The notes: a model not told the origin generated them from the letters alone. A stretch of 64,000 bases of DNA from Moryella indoligenes (GCF_030812885.1 NZ_JAUSTO010000008.1:84105-148104), one strand, 5' to 3'. Counted from the first letter of the stretch, positions 26,945-36,715 are shown. Translations and numbers: made by a program.

Positions 26945-27970
26945 TCAAAATTCTCTTCTGGCTTCCTGACTGTCTCCATTCTGGAATTCGATAAATTTTC
27001 CGGTTCCGATCGCCACAGCGGTGAGCGGAGCATCCGCAATCACTGTGTTGATGCCTGTCTTCTCCTGGCAGAGCTGATCCAGGCCGTAGAGCAGAGAACC
27101 GCCGCCTGTGAAGACAATGCCCCGGTCGTAAATATCCGCAGCCAGCTCCGGCGGGGTGCGCTCCAGAACATTGTGCACCGCGTCCACGATCTGCATCGCC
27201 GGCTCCTGCAGCGCCTCCAGCGTCTCGTCCGAGGTCACAACGATGGTCTTCGGCAGACCTGTGACCAGATTGCGTCCGCGCACCTCCATGGTGAGCGCCT
27301 CGGGGCGGCGGTACGCGCCTCCGATCTGAATCTTGATATCCTCACCGGTGCGCTCACCGATCAGGAGATTGTGCTTCTTCCGCATATGACGAACCAGTGC
27401 CTCGTCAAAATCATCTCCCGCGACCTTAATTGAGGTGGATACCACCGGACCGCCGAGAGAAATAACAGCAATATCCGTCGTACCGCCTCCGATATCGACG
27501 ATCATGTTTCCGCATGCCTTGGAAATATCGATACCCGCGCCGATGGCTGCCGCGACCGGCTCCTCGATAATGGAGACCTCCTTGGCACCCGCCAGATAGG
27601 TCGCATCCTCAACCGCCTTGCGCTCCACCTCTGTGGCGCCGGACGGAATGCAGACTGCGATGCGGGGGCGAAGCAGCGTCTTCTTGCCAACTGCCTTATT
27701 CACAAAATATTTCAGCATCTTCTCGGTGACAGTGTAGTCCGAGATGACGCCGTGACGCAGGGGACGTATCGCAATGATATTTCCCGGCGTCCTGCCTATC
27801 ATAAGCCGCGCTTCCTCACCGATTGCAAGGATGCGGTTTGAGTCGCGGTCTATCGCCACGACGCTCGGCTCCTTTAGAACCACGCCCTTTCCCTTAATAT
27901 AAACAAGGATACTGGCCGTACCGAGGTCAATACCAATATCATTGGAGCTCATACCGAAGAAGCCAAACAT
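26945..27970 (-). CDS. mreB: Rod shape-determining protein MreB
   Basis: From MFGFFGMSSNDIGIDLGTA, preceded by GGAGG, the actin-like protein has 341 residues. Phosphate 1 motif is IGIDLGTASILVY, phosphate 2 is NMIVDIGGGTTDIAVI, and the adenosine motif is IVFTGGGSLLYGLD. The membrane-binding N-terminal MFGFFG peptide is present. It organises lateral wall synthesis. The upstream ORF extension overlaps the predicted transcription start and is not used. Confidence 0.95.
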   Translation of the reverse strand: MFGFFGMSSNDIGIDLGTASILVYIKGKGVVLKEPSVVAIDRDSNRILAIGEEARLMIGRTPGNIIAIRPLRHGVISDYTVTEKMLKYFVNKAVGKKTLLRPRIAVCIPSGATEVERKAVEDATYLAGAKEVSIIEEPVAAAIGAGIDISKACGNMIVDIGGGTTDIAVISLGGPVVSTSIKVAGDDFDEALVRHMRKKHNLLIGERTGEDIKIQIGGAYRRPEALTMEVRGRNLVTGLPKTIVVTSDETLEALQEPAMQIVDAVHNVLERTPPELAADIYDRGIVFTGGGSLLYGLDQLCQEKTGINTVIADAPLTAVAIGTGKFIEFQNGDSQEARREF

Positions 27971-28029
27971 ATTTATCCTCCAGCGGAGTACCTCTCCGCG
28001 TTTCCTGTTATAAGACATAGTGCAGAATT

Positions 28030-28058
28030 ATTATAGCCAAAAGCACAGACGAATGAAA
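28030..28058 (-). promoter_or_regulatory. Sigma-A promoter of mreB
   Basis: TTTCAT (28053-28058) and perfect TATAAT (28030-28035) on the minus strand are 17 bp apart, about 60 bases before the mreB ATG. Confidence 0.65.
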
Positions 28059-28143
28059 GCCCTTTTTTCTTCATTCAGGCTTCATTATCTTTATCTTTTT
28101 TTTAGAAGGGCGCCATATTTTCGACACAAATATCCGCTATGAT

Positions 28144-28362
28144 GTACTTGTCACTAGGAAAGAGCAGGTGACAGAGACCACCAGAGTTCCAATACAACGG
28201 AACTGCAAAAAGCTTTTTCATACTCATACCGGGCAGTCCTCGGGCTGTCCGCCCCCCCCTTACCATCTTCAGATCATGAGACCCCCTCTTTTTGATCTTT
28301 GACGGTTCCGGTCATCCCCTGGCCGGACAGGAGCATCCGACTCGCAGCGGATGCTCCTTTTT
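28144..28362 (+). ncRNA. Candidate structured non-coding RNA with its own terminator
   Basis: The gap between mreB and cca (both minus strand) holds a plus-strand series of hairpins: GTCAC/GTGAC (28150-28172), AGTTCC/GGAACT (about 28185-28204), GGGCAG/CTGTCC (about 28231-28250), TCCGG/CCGGA (about 28308-28327). It ends in an 11-bp intrinsic terminator (28329-28339 with 28348-28358) followed by TTTTTATTTTT. A -10-like TATGAT lies at 28138-28143, without a clear -35. No plus-strand ORF of useful length exists. It contains a run of eight C. It does not show tmRNA, RNase P or SRP RNA signatures; 6S-like RNA is possible but untested. Confidence 0.5.
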
Positions 28363-29530
28363 ATTTTTCCAGCATTTCAAGCAAAATCTCTCTTTGATTC
28401 AGCTCCGGCCGCTCCAGCACGCTCTGAAACAACTCCTTAAGCTTCTGTCCCAGTACCGGCCCGGGCTGTACTCCCGCCTGAATCAGATCGCGACCGCTGA
28501 CCGCGAGCGTCTTTAGACTGATGCAGTCTCCCGCCGCCATCACTGCCGCCTTGAGCTCTGCGGCGCGCGCGGCTGCATCAGCCGCTTCATGCTGTTTTAA
28601 GAGCAGCAGCTCATCAAAGCGCTCAGCGCCTATCTCCGAGAGCAGCACCCGCACCCCCGCCGCTGTGTCCGGGAGCGGCTTCTTCCACTTTTGCAGAAGG
28701 AGCGATGCGCAGTCTACTGTATCAAGATCGCTCTTCAGTTCCCGAAGCAGCTCTCTGAGCTCTGTCACGTCAAGCGCCTTCGCGGCAGCCGCCCAGCGAA
28801 GATGCTTTTTTTCCGGAAGCTCCGCCGCCCAGGGCGCACAGCAGAGCCGCGGAAAGCTTTCCGCGAGATAGGCCGAAAGCTTCGCCTCGTAAATCAAAGA
28901 GATGCGCTCCGGGTGAGGCGATAGCAGCAGTTTGTTCAGCTCTGTCAGAATACGCTCCTTGCTGACATGGATGAGATTCGGTGCGTGACGCTTCAGCGCC
29001 TCCCAGCTCCCCTCCTCGATGTGAAAATCCAGCTGCGCGGCAAAGCGCAGCGCCCGGAGTATGCGAAGCGCATCCTCCCGGAAGCGCTCATCCGCATTGC
29101 CCACGCAGCGTATCAGCCTCCGCCTGAGATCCTCCCTGCCGCCAAACAGATCCACAATTTCACCATCTGCGGCACAGGCCATCGCATTAATCGTGAAATC
29201 CCGGCGCTTTAAATCCTCACAGAGCTCAGGGGTAAATGTCACAGAATCCGGATGTCTGCCATCGCTGTAGCTCCCATCCAGACGGTAAGTCGTGACCTCA
29301 AACCCCTGTCCCCCCTGCAGCACCGTCACTGTGCCATGCGCAATTCCTGTATCTACAGTCCGCCGGAACAGTTTCTTTACTTCCTGTGGCGAGGCATTTG
29401 TCGTAATGTCCCAGTCCTCCGGCTCTCTTCCGAGCACAGAGTCCCGCACGCAGCCCCCGACCGCATAGGCCTCAAATCCCGCTGTGTTCAGCACAGCCAA
29501 GATATCTTTTACTGACTCTGGAATATTCAT
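28361..29530 (-). CDS. cca: CCA tRNA nucleotidyltransferase
   Basis: The 389-residue protein is a class II CCA-adding enzyme that repairs tRNA 3' ends. The N-terminal head has GGCVRDSVLGREPEDWDITTNA (GG and DxD), then DGRHPDSVTFT, RRDFTINAMA, and the neck motif EDALRILRALRFAAQL. The C-terminal body is shorter than in many Firmicutes enzymes of about 450 residues, and no HD domain motif is visible. The stop codon lies against the terminator of the opposite-strand RNA. Confidence 0.93.
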   Translation of the reverse strand: MNIPESVKDILAVLNTAGFEAYAVGGCVRDSVLGREPEDWDITTNASPQEVKKLFRRTVDTGIAHGTVTVLQGGQGFEVTTYRLDGSYSDGRHPDSVTFTPELCEDLKRRDFTINAMACAADGEIVDLFGGREDLRRRLIRCVGNADERFREDALRILRALRFAAQLDFHIEEGSWEALKRHAPNLIHVSKERILTELNKLLLSPHPERISLIYEAKLSAYLAESFPRLCCAPWAAELPEKKHLRWAAAAKALDVTELRELLRELKSDLDTVDCASLLLQKWKKPLPDTAAGVRVLLSEIGAERFDELLLLKQHEAADAAARAAELKAAVMAAGDCISLKTLAVSGRDLIQAGVQPGPVLGQKLKELFQSVLERPELNQREILLEMLEK

Positions 29531-29590
29531 ATGCTTCCTCCGCCGCCATTATACCACTCCGGCTCTGCCCGTGCTTCGCAAAGCCCGTAC

Positions 29591-30763
29591 TCACGAAGGC
29601 TCCGGGTGTGGCTCTCTCCAGAGCTTAAGCTGCGCCTGCGGCCTGCTCAAAAATCTGAACAGTCGCACCGCACCTCTGTAGTACAGCTCCTCTGCCCGCT
29701 CCAATGCCTCCGAGAGCGGCATGGGCCCGTCTACCGTCGTCATAACAGAATTTACTCCATGCTCATAAATCTGCTCATAGCCCTGTCCCAGCGAGCCGCT
29801 CAGCACATAAACCGGTATCCCGTGCCGCTTTGCTCTGTCACCAACTCCCTGAATCACCTTGCCGAAGCAGCTCTGCCAGTCTGTTCGTCCCTCTCCGGTA
29901 ATCACCGCATCCACTCCGATGAGCTCCTCATCAAAATGAATCAGATCCAGCACTGTCTCAATTCCGGATTTCATCTCCGCTCCCAGATATACCATGAGCG
30001 CCGTCCCGAGACCGCCGGCAGCACCTCCGCCTTTGATCCTGTCCGGATCTATGCCAAACTCTCTCCGGATCACATCGCGGTAATTCTGCATTCCGGCTTC
30101 CAGCTGTTCAAGCATCTCCGGCGTCCCGCCCTTCTGCTTTCCGAAGGTCCAGGTCGCGCCATCCGGCCCGCAGAGCGGATTCGTCACATCGCACATCACG
30201 ATGAAGTGTGCCTCCCGGGCAAGCGGATCGAGCCCCGTCACATCAATATGCGAAACCTTCGCCAGATCCTCGCCCCGGCCCATGAGTTCATGTCCCGCCT
30301 GATCCAGAAAACGCACTCCCAGCGCACGCGCAAAGCCCATGCCACCGTCATTCGTCGCGGAACCGCCAATCGCAATGCTGATATCGCGAAAGCCCGCCTT
30401 GAGCACTGCATGCACCAGCTCTCCTGTGCCATAGCTCGTCGTGATGCGCGGATCGCGGCGCTCCTCCGGCAGCAGAGGCAGCCCGGAAGCCGCCGCCATC
30501 TCGAGTATGGCTTCCCGCTCCGAGAGCATGCCGTAAAACGCCTCCGTCTCCTCGCCGAGAGGGCCCTGCACCTTCACCGGAACGAGCTGTCCCTGCCGCG
30601 CCTTCACGACTGCCTCTGTCGTTCCCTCACCGCCGTCTGCCACCGGAACCCCGCCTGTCTCGCAGCCCGGAAATATTTCCCCCGCCGCCTTCTTAAGCAG
30701 CGCAATTGTCTGCTCACTCGTGAGTGTTCCCTTGAAGGAATCGCTCGCAAACAAAAATTTCAT
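29591..30763 (-). CDS. glxK: Glycerate kinase (GlxK/GarK type)
   Basis: From MKFLFASDSFKGTLTSEQ the product has 390 residues and belongs to glycerate kinase family 1, which makes 2-phosphoglycerate from D-glycerate and ATP. Motifs include GGVPVADGGEGTTEAV, IAIGGSATNDGGMGFARALG, KGGGAAGGLGTALMVYLGA and VITGEGRTDWQS. It is downstream of a terminator-like stem-loop after the hydroxyacid dehydrogenase gene, so it can be transcribed separately, but its reaction fits the same pathway. A longer start by eight codons lacks support. Confidence 0.93.
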   Translation of the reverse strand: MKFLFASDSFKGTLTSEQTIALLKKAAGEIFPGCETGGVPVADGGEGTTEAVVKARQGQLVPVKVQGPLGEETEAFYGMLSEREAILEMAAASGLPLLPEERRDPRITTSYGTGELVHAVLKAGFRDISIAIGGSATNDGGMGFARALGVRFLDQAGHELMGRGEDLAKVSHIDVTGLDPLAREAHFIVMCDVTNPLCGPDGATWTFGKQKGGTPEMLEQLEAGMQNYRDVIRREFGIDPDRIKGGGAAGGLGTALMVYLGAEMKSGIETVLDLIHFDEELIGVDAVITGEGRTDWQSCFGKVIQGVGDRAKRHGIPVYVLSGSLGQGYEQIYEHGVNSVMTTVDGPMPLSEALERAEELYYRGAVRLFRFLSRPQAQLKLWREPHPEPS

Positions 30764-30894
30764 GCCGAACCCGCCTTTCTCTGTCATATCAGATATCCCG
30801 GCTGTCAGATATCACTCTGTACCGCTTATTCTATACCAATTCTATAAATATAGCATATTATTCCGTTTGGCTTTCATCGCTGCGCAAAAATATC

Positions 30895-30937
30895 GCGGCA
30901 GTTTCATAAGCACAGCTCTGTGCCCAAAAACTGCCGC
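30895..30937 (-). terminator. Terminator of the sugar-derivative catabolic operon
   Basis: GCGGCAGTTT pairs with AAACTGCCGC (30928-30937 and 30895-30904), with an inner GCACAG/CTGTGC hairpin, then GATATTTTT on the minus strand. It is the main element in the 309-bp gap before the glycerate kinase gene. Confidence 0.7.
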
Positions 30938-31072
30938 TGCAATTGATAATCCAAGCTTTTCTAAAACACCTGATACCATCTCGCTGCCGCTCGATGGATT
31001 TTGTCGTCAAAACTACAGCTGCACTGTATCAGGCAGTCTTTGACTGCATAGTCCTGCCGTCTCCAGGGCAGC

Positions 31073-32038
31073 TCAGAGATTCACCACATTGACCGGCTTC
31101 CCCTCAATAAATGCCTTCACATTGCCCACCGTAATATCCATGATGCGCTGACGCGCCGCCTGTGCCGCCCAGGAGATATGCGGGGTAATGATGCAGTTCT
31201 TCGCTTTCAGCAGCGGATTGTCTCCGCGAATCGGCTCCGTGGAAACGACGTCCAGACCAGCTGCATAGACCTTCCCGCTGTTCAGCGCATCCGCAAGATC
31301 CCGCTCCACAACCAGCTGACCACGGCTGTTATTGATGATAATCACGCCGTCCTTCATCTTCGCGATATTGTCCCTGTTGATAATGCCCTGTGTGCTCGGG
31401 AAGAGCGGGCAGTGCAGGAAGATGACATCCGACTCCGCGAGGAGACGTTCCAGCGATACATACTCCGCGAGCTTCTTTCCCGCCTCAGACTCAAACGCAT
31501 CGTAGGCGAGCACCTTCATATCCATCGCATTCAGAATACGCGCTGTCGCCTGACCTATTCTTCCGAGACCGATAATGCCTGCGGTCTTTCCGTAGAGCTC
31601 AATCATCGGGTAGTCCCAGTAGCACCAGTCCTGATTGTGCTCCCACTTTCCTTCCTTCACAGTCGCATCGTGGTGACCGTAGTGAGAGCAGATCTCCAGC
31701 AGCAGCCCCACTGCATACTGGCCGACGATCTGCGTCCCGTAGGTCGGCACATTGACCACAGGAATCTTCTTTTCCGCCGCATAATTATAGTCCACGACAT
31801 TGTAGCCGGTCGCAAGCATCGCAATGAGCTTCACACTCGGGCACTGATCTATGGTCTTCTGAGAGATCGGCGTTTTATTTGTGATGACGATATCTGCATC
31901 GGCAATTCTCTCCGCAATCAACGGCGACTCCTCTGTCGCGGTCCTGTCATAGACTCTCAGTTCTCCGAGCTTTTCCAGCTCCTCCCAGCTCAGATCTCCG
32001 GGATTTTCCGTATAACCGTCCAGCACTACAATTTTCAT
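31073..32038 (-). CDS. D-2-hydroxyacid dehydrogenase (glycerate dehydrogenase/hydroxypyruvate reductase-like)
   Basis: The 321-residue NAD(P)-dependent enzyme has the Rossmann motif IIGLGRIGQATA at about 150-160 and the catalytic Arg (NNSRGQLV), Glu (STEP) and His (ITPHISWA). Its closest functional type by sequence feel is hydroxypyruvate reductase, which gives D-glycerate. That product is the substrate of the nearby glycerate kinase. It lies 30 bp after dctM in the same operon. Confidence 0.88.
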   Translation of the reverse strand: MKIVVLDGYTENPGDLSWEELEKLGELRVYDRTATEESPLIAERIADADIVITNKTPISQKTIDQCPSVKLIAMLATGYNVVDYNYAAEKKIPVVNVPTYGTQIVGQYAVGLLLEICSHYGHHDATVKEGKWEHNQDWCYWDYPMIELYGKTAGIIGLGRIGQATARILNAMDMKVLAYDAFESEAGKKLAEYVSLERLLAESDVIFLHCPLFPSTQGIINRDNIAKMKDGVIIINNSRGQLVVERDLADALNSGKVYAAGLDVVSTEPIRGDNPLLKAKNCIITPHISWAAQAARQRIMDITVGNVKAFIEGKPVNVVNL

Positions 32039-32068
32039 TCCGGCACCTCCATTTCTATTTCTTCTATT

Positions 32069-33361
32069 TTATCTAAAAACCAGTGCTACAGGTACCTCAA
32101 TAATCTGCGGGAACAGAATAAAGATCACCAGTGAGATCGCAATCAGCAGTATCCATGGAACAGAAGCCTTGATGATCTTCTCCAGCGGAAGACCGGTCAC
32201 ATTTTCAGCCGCATACAGACATACACCGACCGGAGGTGTGATCAGTCCAAAGGAAAGCGTGATGACAAGGAATACTACAAAGAACAGAGGCGATACGCCA
32301 ACTGCCTGAACCGCCGGAAGCAAAATCGGAACCAGGATGAAGATCGCAGCTGTCGCATCCATAAACATTCCCACGACAATCAGGAACAGATACAGAACCA
32401 TCAGAATCACAACGCGGTTACTGGAGATTCCGGCTATCATGCGGGCCACCGTACTGGGCAGGCCATCCAGCTCAAAGAGAACAGAGGCCGGCTTCGCCGC
32501 GATTGCGACAAAGAGAATGGTTCCGGTGGAACGGGCGTTCTTGATCATGATGCGCGGAATGTCTCTCCAGCGCAGGTTTTTAAATACATAGATGGAGACA
32601 AAACAGGTATAGACCACCGCGATGGCGGCGCCTTCTGTCGGCGTATAGATGCCCGTGTAAACGCCGCCCAACAGAATAACCGGGGTCAACAGCGCCGGAA
32701 TGGCTCTCACAAATGCCCTTCCCAGCTTCTTGGACTCAAACGGAATGCGGTCACCGATGCCATGCTTCTTGCAGTAGAGATAATTATAGATCATAAAGAT
32801 AAGACCGATAATAATACCCGGAATAAAACCTGCAAGCAGTGCCTGGCCGATGGAAACATTACCTGTAGCCGCCGCATTAATCATCAGAATACTCGGCGGA
32901 ATAACCGATGCCAGCATGGAGCCGGACAGGTTGATCGCTGTCGCGTAGTCCTTCGGGTAGCCCTTCTTCTCCAGCGCATTGATGGACATTTTTCCAATAG
33001 ATGCAATCGCCGCGACAGAGGAGCCGGACATTCCCGCAAACAGCATGTTCACAACGACCGATACATGCCCAAGACCGCCATAGATCCAGCCGACAGAGGC
33101 CTCCGCCAGATCATAGATGCGATCCGCGATCCCCCCCTCATCCATCAGGGAGCCACAGAGTATAAAGAGCGGAACTGCGACCATGATGAAGGAATTCATC
33201 GCGGTCAGCATGGACTGCGTCGCCATGCTGAGAGGCATCTGTGTCATCGCCGCCATGCAGAGAACAGAGGCAGCGCCGAGCGACACGGCGATCGGCACGC
33301 CCAGAAACATCAGAATCATGAAAAGCAGCATAATTCCCAGGCTCATACTCATATCCATCAC
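32069..33361 (-). CDS. dctM: TRAP transporter large permease DctM
   Basis: The 430-residue membrane protein has about 12 hydrophobic segments. DctM signatures are FAGMSGSSVAAIASIGK, SGSMLASVIPPSILMINAAAT and TLSFGLITPPVGVCLYAAENVTG. It carries the solute and the coupling ion. Its start overlaps the dctQ stop by 4 bp, so the two subunits are translated together. Confidence 0.94.
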   Translation of the reverse strand: MMDMSMSLGIMLLFMILMFLGVPIAVSLGAASVLCMAAMTQMPLSMATQSMLTAMNSFIMVAVPLFILCGSLMDEGGIADRIYDLAEASVGWIYGGLGHVSVVVNMLFAGMSGSSVAAIASIGKMSINALEKKGYPKDYATAINLSGSMLASVIPPSILMINAAATGNVSIGQALLAGFIPGIIIGLIFMIYNYLYCKKHGIGDRIPFESKKLGRAFVRAIPALLTPVILLGGVYTGIYTPTEGAAIAVVYTCFVSIYVFKNLRWRDIPRIMIKNARSTGTILFVAIAAKPASVLFELDGLPSTVARMIAGISSNRVVILMVLYLFLIVVGMFMDATAAIFILVPILLPAVQAVGVSPLFFVVFLVITLSFGLITPPVGVCLYAAENVTGLPLEKIIKASVPWILLIAISLVIFILFPQIIEVPVALVFR

Positions 33362-33897
33362 CCCTCATTCTCTAAGGCTTTCATTTTTTCCGTCTCTTTG
33401 TCGCCGATTCTGACCTTATCTCTGTACTCCATAAAACTCTGCAGCGTTCCTATAAAACCAAGCACCGCACCAATTGGCTGACAGATGCCGATGATCCACA
33501 TGGGTATCAGGATAGCGGTTCCGGTCTCGTGGAACTGAACCTGCTGCTGTACGACCTGCATACCGCACACAAACATGAAGACAAAGAAGCCCAGAACAAT
33601 CAGTGCATACAGAAACTCACTGAGCTTTTTGAGCCACTTTGGCCCCAGCTGCAAAAACAGTGTGACTCTCGAGGACTCGCAGCGGTTGAAGCCTGCCGCC
33701 AGCGCGACAAACATCATCCACAGGAAGAGATACCGGGAGGATTCCTCCGTCCACGGAAAAGGATGTCCTGTGATACGTCCGAGAATTTGCAGTATAATGA
33801 CCACGATCATGCCGATCACCAGAACTGCCAGCACAAAATCTTCCATTTTATTCACAATGTCGAAGAAGCCCGACAGCTTCGATTTTTTTCTTTCCAT
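33358..33897 (-). CDS. dctQ: TRAP transporter small permease DctQ
   Basis: The 179-residue protein has four hydrophobic segments and the DctQ signature GHPFPWTEESSRYLFLWMMFVALAAG (key WTEE). It pairs with DctM in the membrane. A conserved RCES after the second helix matches the family. It follows dctP after a gap with a long stem-loop. Confidence 0.92.
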   Translation of the reverse strand: MERKKSKLSGFFDIVNKMEDFVLAVLVIGMIVVIILQILGRITGHPFPWTEESSRYLFLWMMFVALAAGFNRCESSRVTLFLQLGPKWLKKLSEFLYALIVLGFFVFMFVCGMQVVQQQVQFHETGTAILIPMWIIGICQPIGAVLGFIGTLQSFMEYRDKVRIGDKETEKMKALENEG

Positions 33898-33929
33898 CTC
33901 TGCCTCCAGATATCGGCTGATATTTTCCC

Positions 33930-33982
33930 TCTCCCTGCAGCCGCGCGTCCCTCTGCGAGAGAAGGACGCGCGAGTCGGGAGA
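33930..33982 (-). other. Intercistronic stem-loop between dctP and dctQ
   Basis: GCGCGTCC (33943-33950) pairs with GGACGCGC (33964-33971), with an outer TCTCCC/GGGAGA helix. There is no strong T-run, so it is more likely an mRNA-stability or attenuation element that favours receptor over permease. Confidence 0.55.
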
Positions 33983-34006
33983 ATCTGTGTAAACTATTCT
34001 TATTGC

Positions 34007-35089
34007 TTACTCTCTGCCTGTGAACTTTGCAGTCGCATCAAAGAGTGCATCATCCTTGATCAGCTCCTTGAACTTCGGATAGCAGGAGCGGGAAATGTCG
34101 ATGAACTGCTGCTTTGCCTCATCGCTCAGCTCATTTGCCTCCATACCGTTGTCGGTCAGAGTCTTCAGCGCAACCTGATCCTGCTCCGCCATCATGTCTA
34201 CATTCCACTGCTGAACCTCTTCACCGGCCTTCATGATCGCATCCTTCTGCTCCTGTGTGAGGGAATCGAAGAACTTGCCGTTGATGCCGACCACCCAGGC
34301 ATCTGCCATGTGGTTGGTGAAGGAGATATACTTCTGAACTTCATAGAACTTGTTGGAATACGGTACATCAACCGGGTTCTCCTGTCCATCCAGCGTGTTG
34401 AGCTGAAGTGCATTATAGACCTCGGAGAAGTTCATCGGAGTGGTTACTGCACCGCAGGCGGTGAAGAACTCTACATAGAGAGAGTTGTTGGGGACGCGAA
34501 GCACAAGCCCTTTCAGGTCCTCCGGGCTGGTGATGGCTCTCTTGGAGTTCGTGACCTCGCGGAAGGATCTGGTCCACTTGCCGACAACATTGATTCCCAT
34601 GCTGTTGACACGGTTGAAGAGCTCGTCCGCGGTCTCGCTGTTCAGGTATTCAAGGAGCTGCTTCTGGTCATCAAACATGTAAGGTACGGAGATCACATTG
34701 AATCCGGGCTCAAAGCTTGCGTACACAGAAGAAGCAAGGATTAGCATCTGAAGAGAACCCGCGCCAAGCTGCTTGATGCCCGCTGCGGTATCGCCTCCAT
34801 AGAGGGAACCATTTCCGGAAATGCTGATATCCAGAGTTCCGTTGGAATACTCCATCGCACGATTTGCAAACTCGGTTGCAGCAGCGTAAATATACGAAGC
34901 CTCCGGATCCGGAACGGAAATTGTGATCTTGGTGGCATTCGCCGCCGGAGCTGCCTGCTCCGCGCTGCTCTCTGCACCCGCCGCCGCTGCCGCAGTCGTC
35001 GTTGCAGCTGTTCCAGAACCTCCGCAAGCCGCGAGGCTCATGCAGACCATAATGCCTGCCATCATCGTAGCCAATACATTCTTTTTCAT
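34007..35089 (-). CDS. dctP: TRAP transporter solute receptor DctP (lipoprotein)
   Basis: The 360-residue receptor has a lipoprotein signal with lipobox LAACGG, an Ala/Thr-rich linker, and a DctP fold. Landmarks are ATEFANRAMEYSNGTLDISISGNG, VGKWTRSFREVTNSKRAI (with the carboxylate-binding Arg region), FSEVYNALQLNTLDGQENP and WVVGINGKFFDSL. DctP receptors bind organic acids, so the substrate is probably a sugar acid or similar anion. An AGGAGA site precedes the ATG. Confidence 0.94.
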   Translation of the reverse strand: MKKNVLATMMAGIMVCMSLAACGGSGTAATTTAAAAAGAESSAEQAAPAANATKITISVPDPEASYIYAAATEFANRAMEYSNGTLDISISGNGSLYGGDTAAGIKQLGAGSLQMLILASSVYASFEPGFNVISVPYMFDDQKQLLEYLNSETADELFNRVNSMGINVVGKWTRSFREVTNSKRAITSPEDLKGLVLRVPNNSLYVEFFTACGAVTTPMNFSEVYNALQLNTLDGQENPVDVPYSNKFYEVQKYISFTNHMADAWVVGINGKFFDSLTQEQKDAIMKAGEEVQQWNVDMMAEQDQVALKTLTDNGMEANELSDEAKQQFIDISRSCYPKFKELIKDDALFDATAKFTGRE

Positions 35090-35140
35090 TTTATTCTCCT
35101 TTAAGCTTTAAGCTTTTATTGTTTCTTTACCAGTGTTTAC

Positions 35141-36679
35141 TCACTGTGCACAACCCTGAACATTGTTGCGGAAGATATCCTTCAGCGCCGGATATAGGCT
35201 GATATAGGTCTGATACCTCTGTGCATAGATTGCATCGCTCTCATGATTCGGTTGAAAGTGCCTGTGAATCTTCTTCTCAACTTTAGATGAAGCCTCCTGA
35301 ACATCCCGGAACACACCGGCTCCAACTCCCGCGAGCAATGCCGCGCCTACCGGGGCCATATCATTCATGTCCAGCACTTCTATCTCTTTTCCTGTTATGT
35401 CCGCCTTGATCTGCGCCCAAGTATCGCTCTTCGCGCCGCCGCCGATCGAGATGAACTTGCTGATCCGGTTTCCTGTGATGCGCTCTGCAATACCTGTGAG
35501 CTGACGCAGACCATAACCACAGCCCTCCAGCACCGCGCGATTCATCTCTCTCCGGGTCGTCTGTAACGAAAGTCCAAAGAAAACGCCTCTCGCATAAGGA
35601 TCCCAGATCGGGCTTCTCTCTCCCAGCATATATGGCAGAAACACCACACCGTCACAGCCGGGATTCGCCTGATCCGCCTCGATATTCATCTGTGTAAAGG
35701 CGTCCTTGCGGCTGCCCGCCTTCTCCAACAGGTCACCATAAAACTGATTCAGAAACCAGTCATTGGCCGCACCCGCAAAGGACATTGCACCCTGATAGAT
35801 CCAGGTTCCCGGCACCACGTGACAGCGATTGATAAAGCCTCTGTCAAAGACCGGGCGGTCGATGCAGACAGTCAGCACGTCCGTCGTGCCTACCGACTCA
35901 CAGACATCTCCCGCCCTGGTGACCCCTGCTGCCAGTGTCGCGCACGGCGTATCTGCGCCGCCCGTCGCCACCGGCGTGCCCTCCGGAATACCGAGTCGAA
36001 TCAGGTCCGGATGAATGAGCCCGCCCACAAGCTCTGTCGCCTCGCGGAGCTCCGGGAGCTTCTCCCGCGCGATCCCGATCTTCTCACAGAGCAGGTCGGA
36101 CCACTGTTTTCCGCCGGACGTCTCAAAGAGATTGGTATAAGACGCATTGGAATAATCGATCGCCACCTCACCTGTCATTCTCTGCACAAGGAAGGTATTC
36201 AAATGCCCGAAATACTTTGTCTTCTGATAGGCCTCCGGGAGATGACGCTTGATCCAGAGCATCGAGGATCCGGAGAACGCTCCGGCCATGGACCCGTTCG
36301 CCGTAATGCGAAACAGCTCCTCTGCGCCGACATTTTCCAGTATCAGCTCGGCTTCCTCCGTGCTTCGCCGATCCGAGTAGATGATCGGCTCCACCACCAC
36401 CTCTCCATGCTCTCCCAGCGCCACAAGCCCCGGACAGAGGGACGAAATACTGATTCCGCAAACTTTGGAAAGTTCAATCCCCTTCCCATCCCGAAGGAGA
36501 CGGACGCAGGTCAAAAACGCATTCCACATGCTCTCCGCATCAATCTGTACAGAGCACTGATCCGGAGTGATAAGCCTGTACTTACTGGTGCCTATCCCAA
36601 GCAGCCTCGCATTTTCATCGATCACAGCCACCTTCAGGCTGGTTGTCCCGACATCCACTCCCAACAAATACTTAGACAT
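35141..36679 (-). CDS. FGGY family carbohydrate kinase
   Basis: The 512-residue kinase begins MSKYLLGVDVGTTSLKVAVID and has the FGGY landmarks of the ATPase core: DVGTTS, GADTPCATLAAG, VGTTDVL, LPYMLGERSPIWDPYARG and ISIGGGAKSDTWAQIKADITG. It is closest in look to xylulokinase/gluconokinase enzymes; the exact sugar cannot be told. It lies between the aldolase and the transporter genes, so it probably phosphorylates the imported or oxidised substrate before cleavage. Confidence 0.9.
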   Translation of the reverse strand: MSKYLLGVDVGTTSLKVAVIDENARLLGIGTSKYRLITPDQCSVQIDAESMWNAFLTCVRLLRDGKGIELSKVCGISISSLCPGLVALGEHGEVVVEPIIYSDRRSTEEAELILENVGAEELFRITANGSMAGAFSGSSMLWIKRHLPEAYQKTKYFGHLNTFLVQRMTGEVAIDYSNASYTNLFETSGGKQWSDLLCEKIGIAREKLPELREATELVGGLIHPDLIRLGIPEGTPVATGGADTPCATLAAGVTRAGDVCESVGTTDVLTVCIDRPVFDRGFINRCHVVPGTWIYQGAMSFAGAANDWFLNQFYGDLLEKAGSRKDAFTQMNIEADQANPGCDGVVFLPYMLGERSPIWDPYARGVFFGLSLQTTRREMNRAVLEGCGYGLRQLTGIAERITGNRISKFISIGGGAKSDTWAQIKADITGKEIEVLDMNDMAPVGAALLAGVGAGVFRDVQEASSKVEKKIHRHFQPNHESDAIYAQRYQTYISLYPALKDIFRNNVQGCAQ

Positions 36680-36715
36680 CTCGCCCCTCTTCTATTCCGA
36701 AGTCTGTCACCTGAA

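Noticed and set aside
28329..28358. The hairpin after cca as the cca terminator
   Set aside because: The T-run lies on the plus-strand side only; on the minus strand the stem is followed by TGTCCGG, so it fits a plus-strand transcript.
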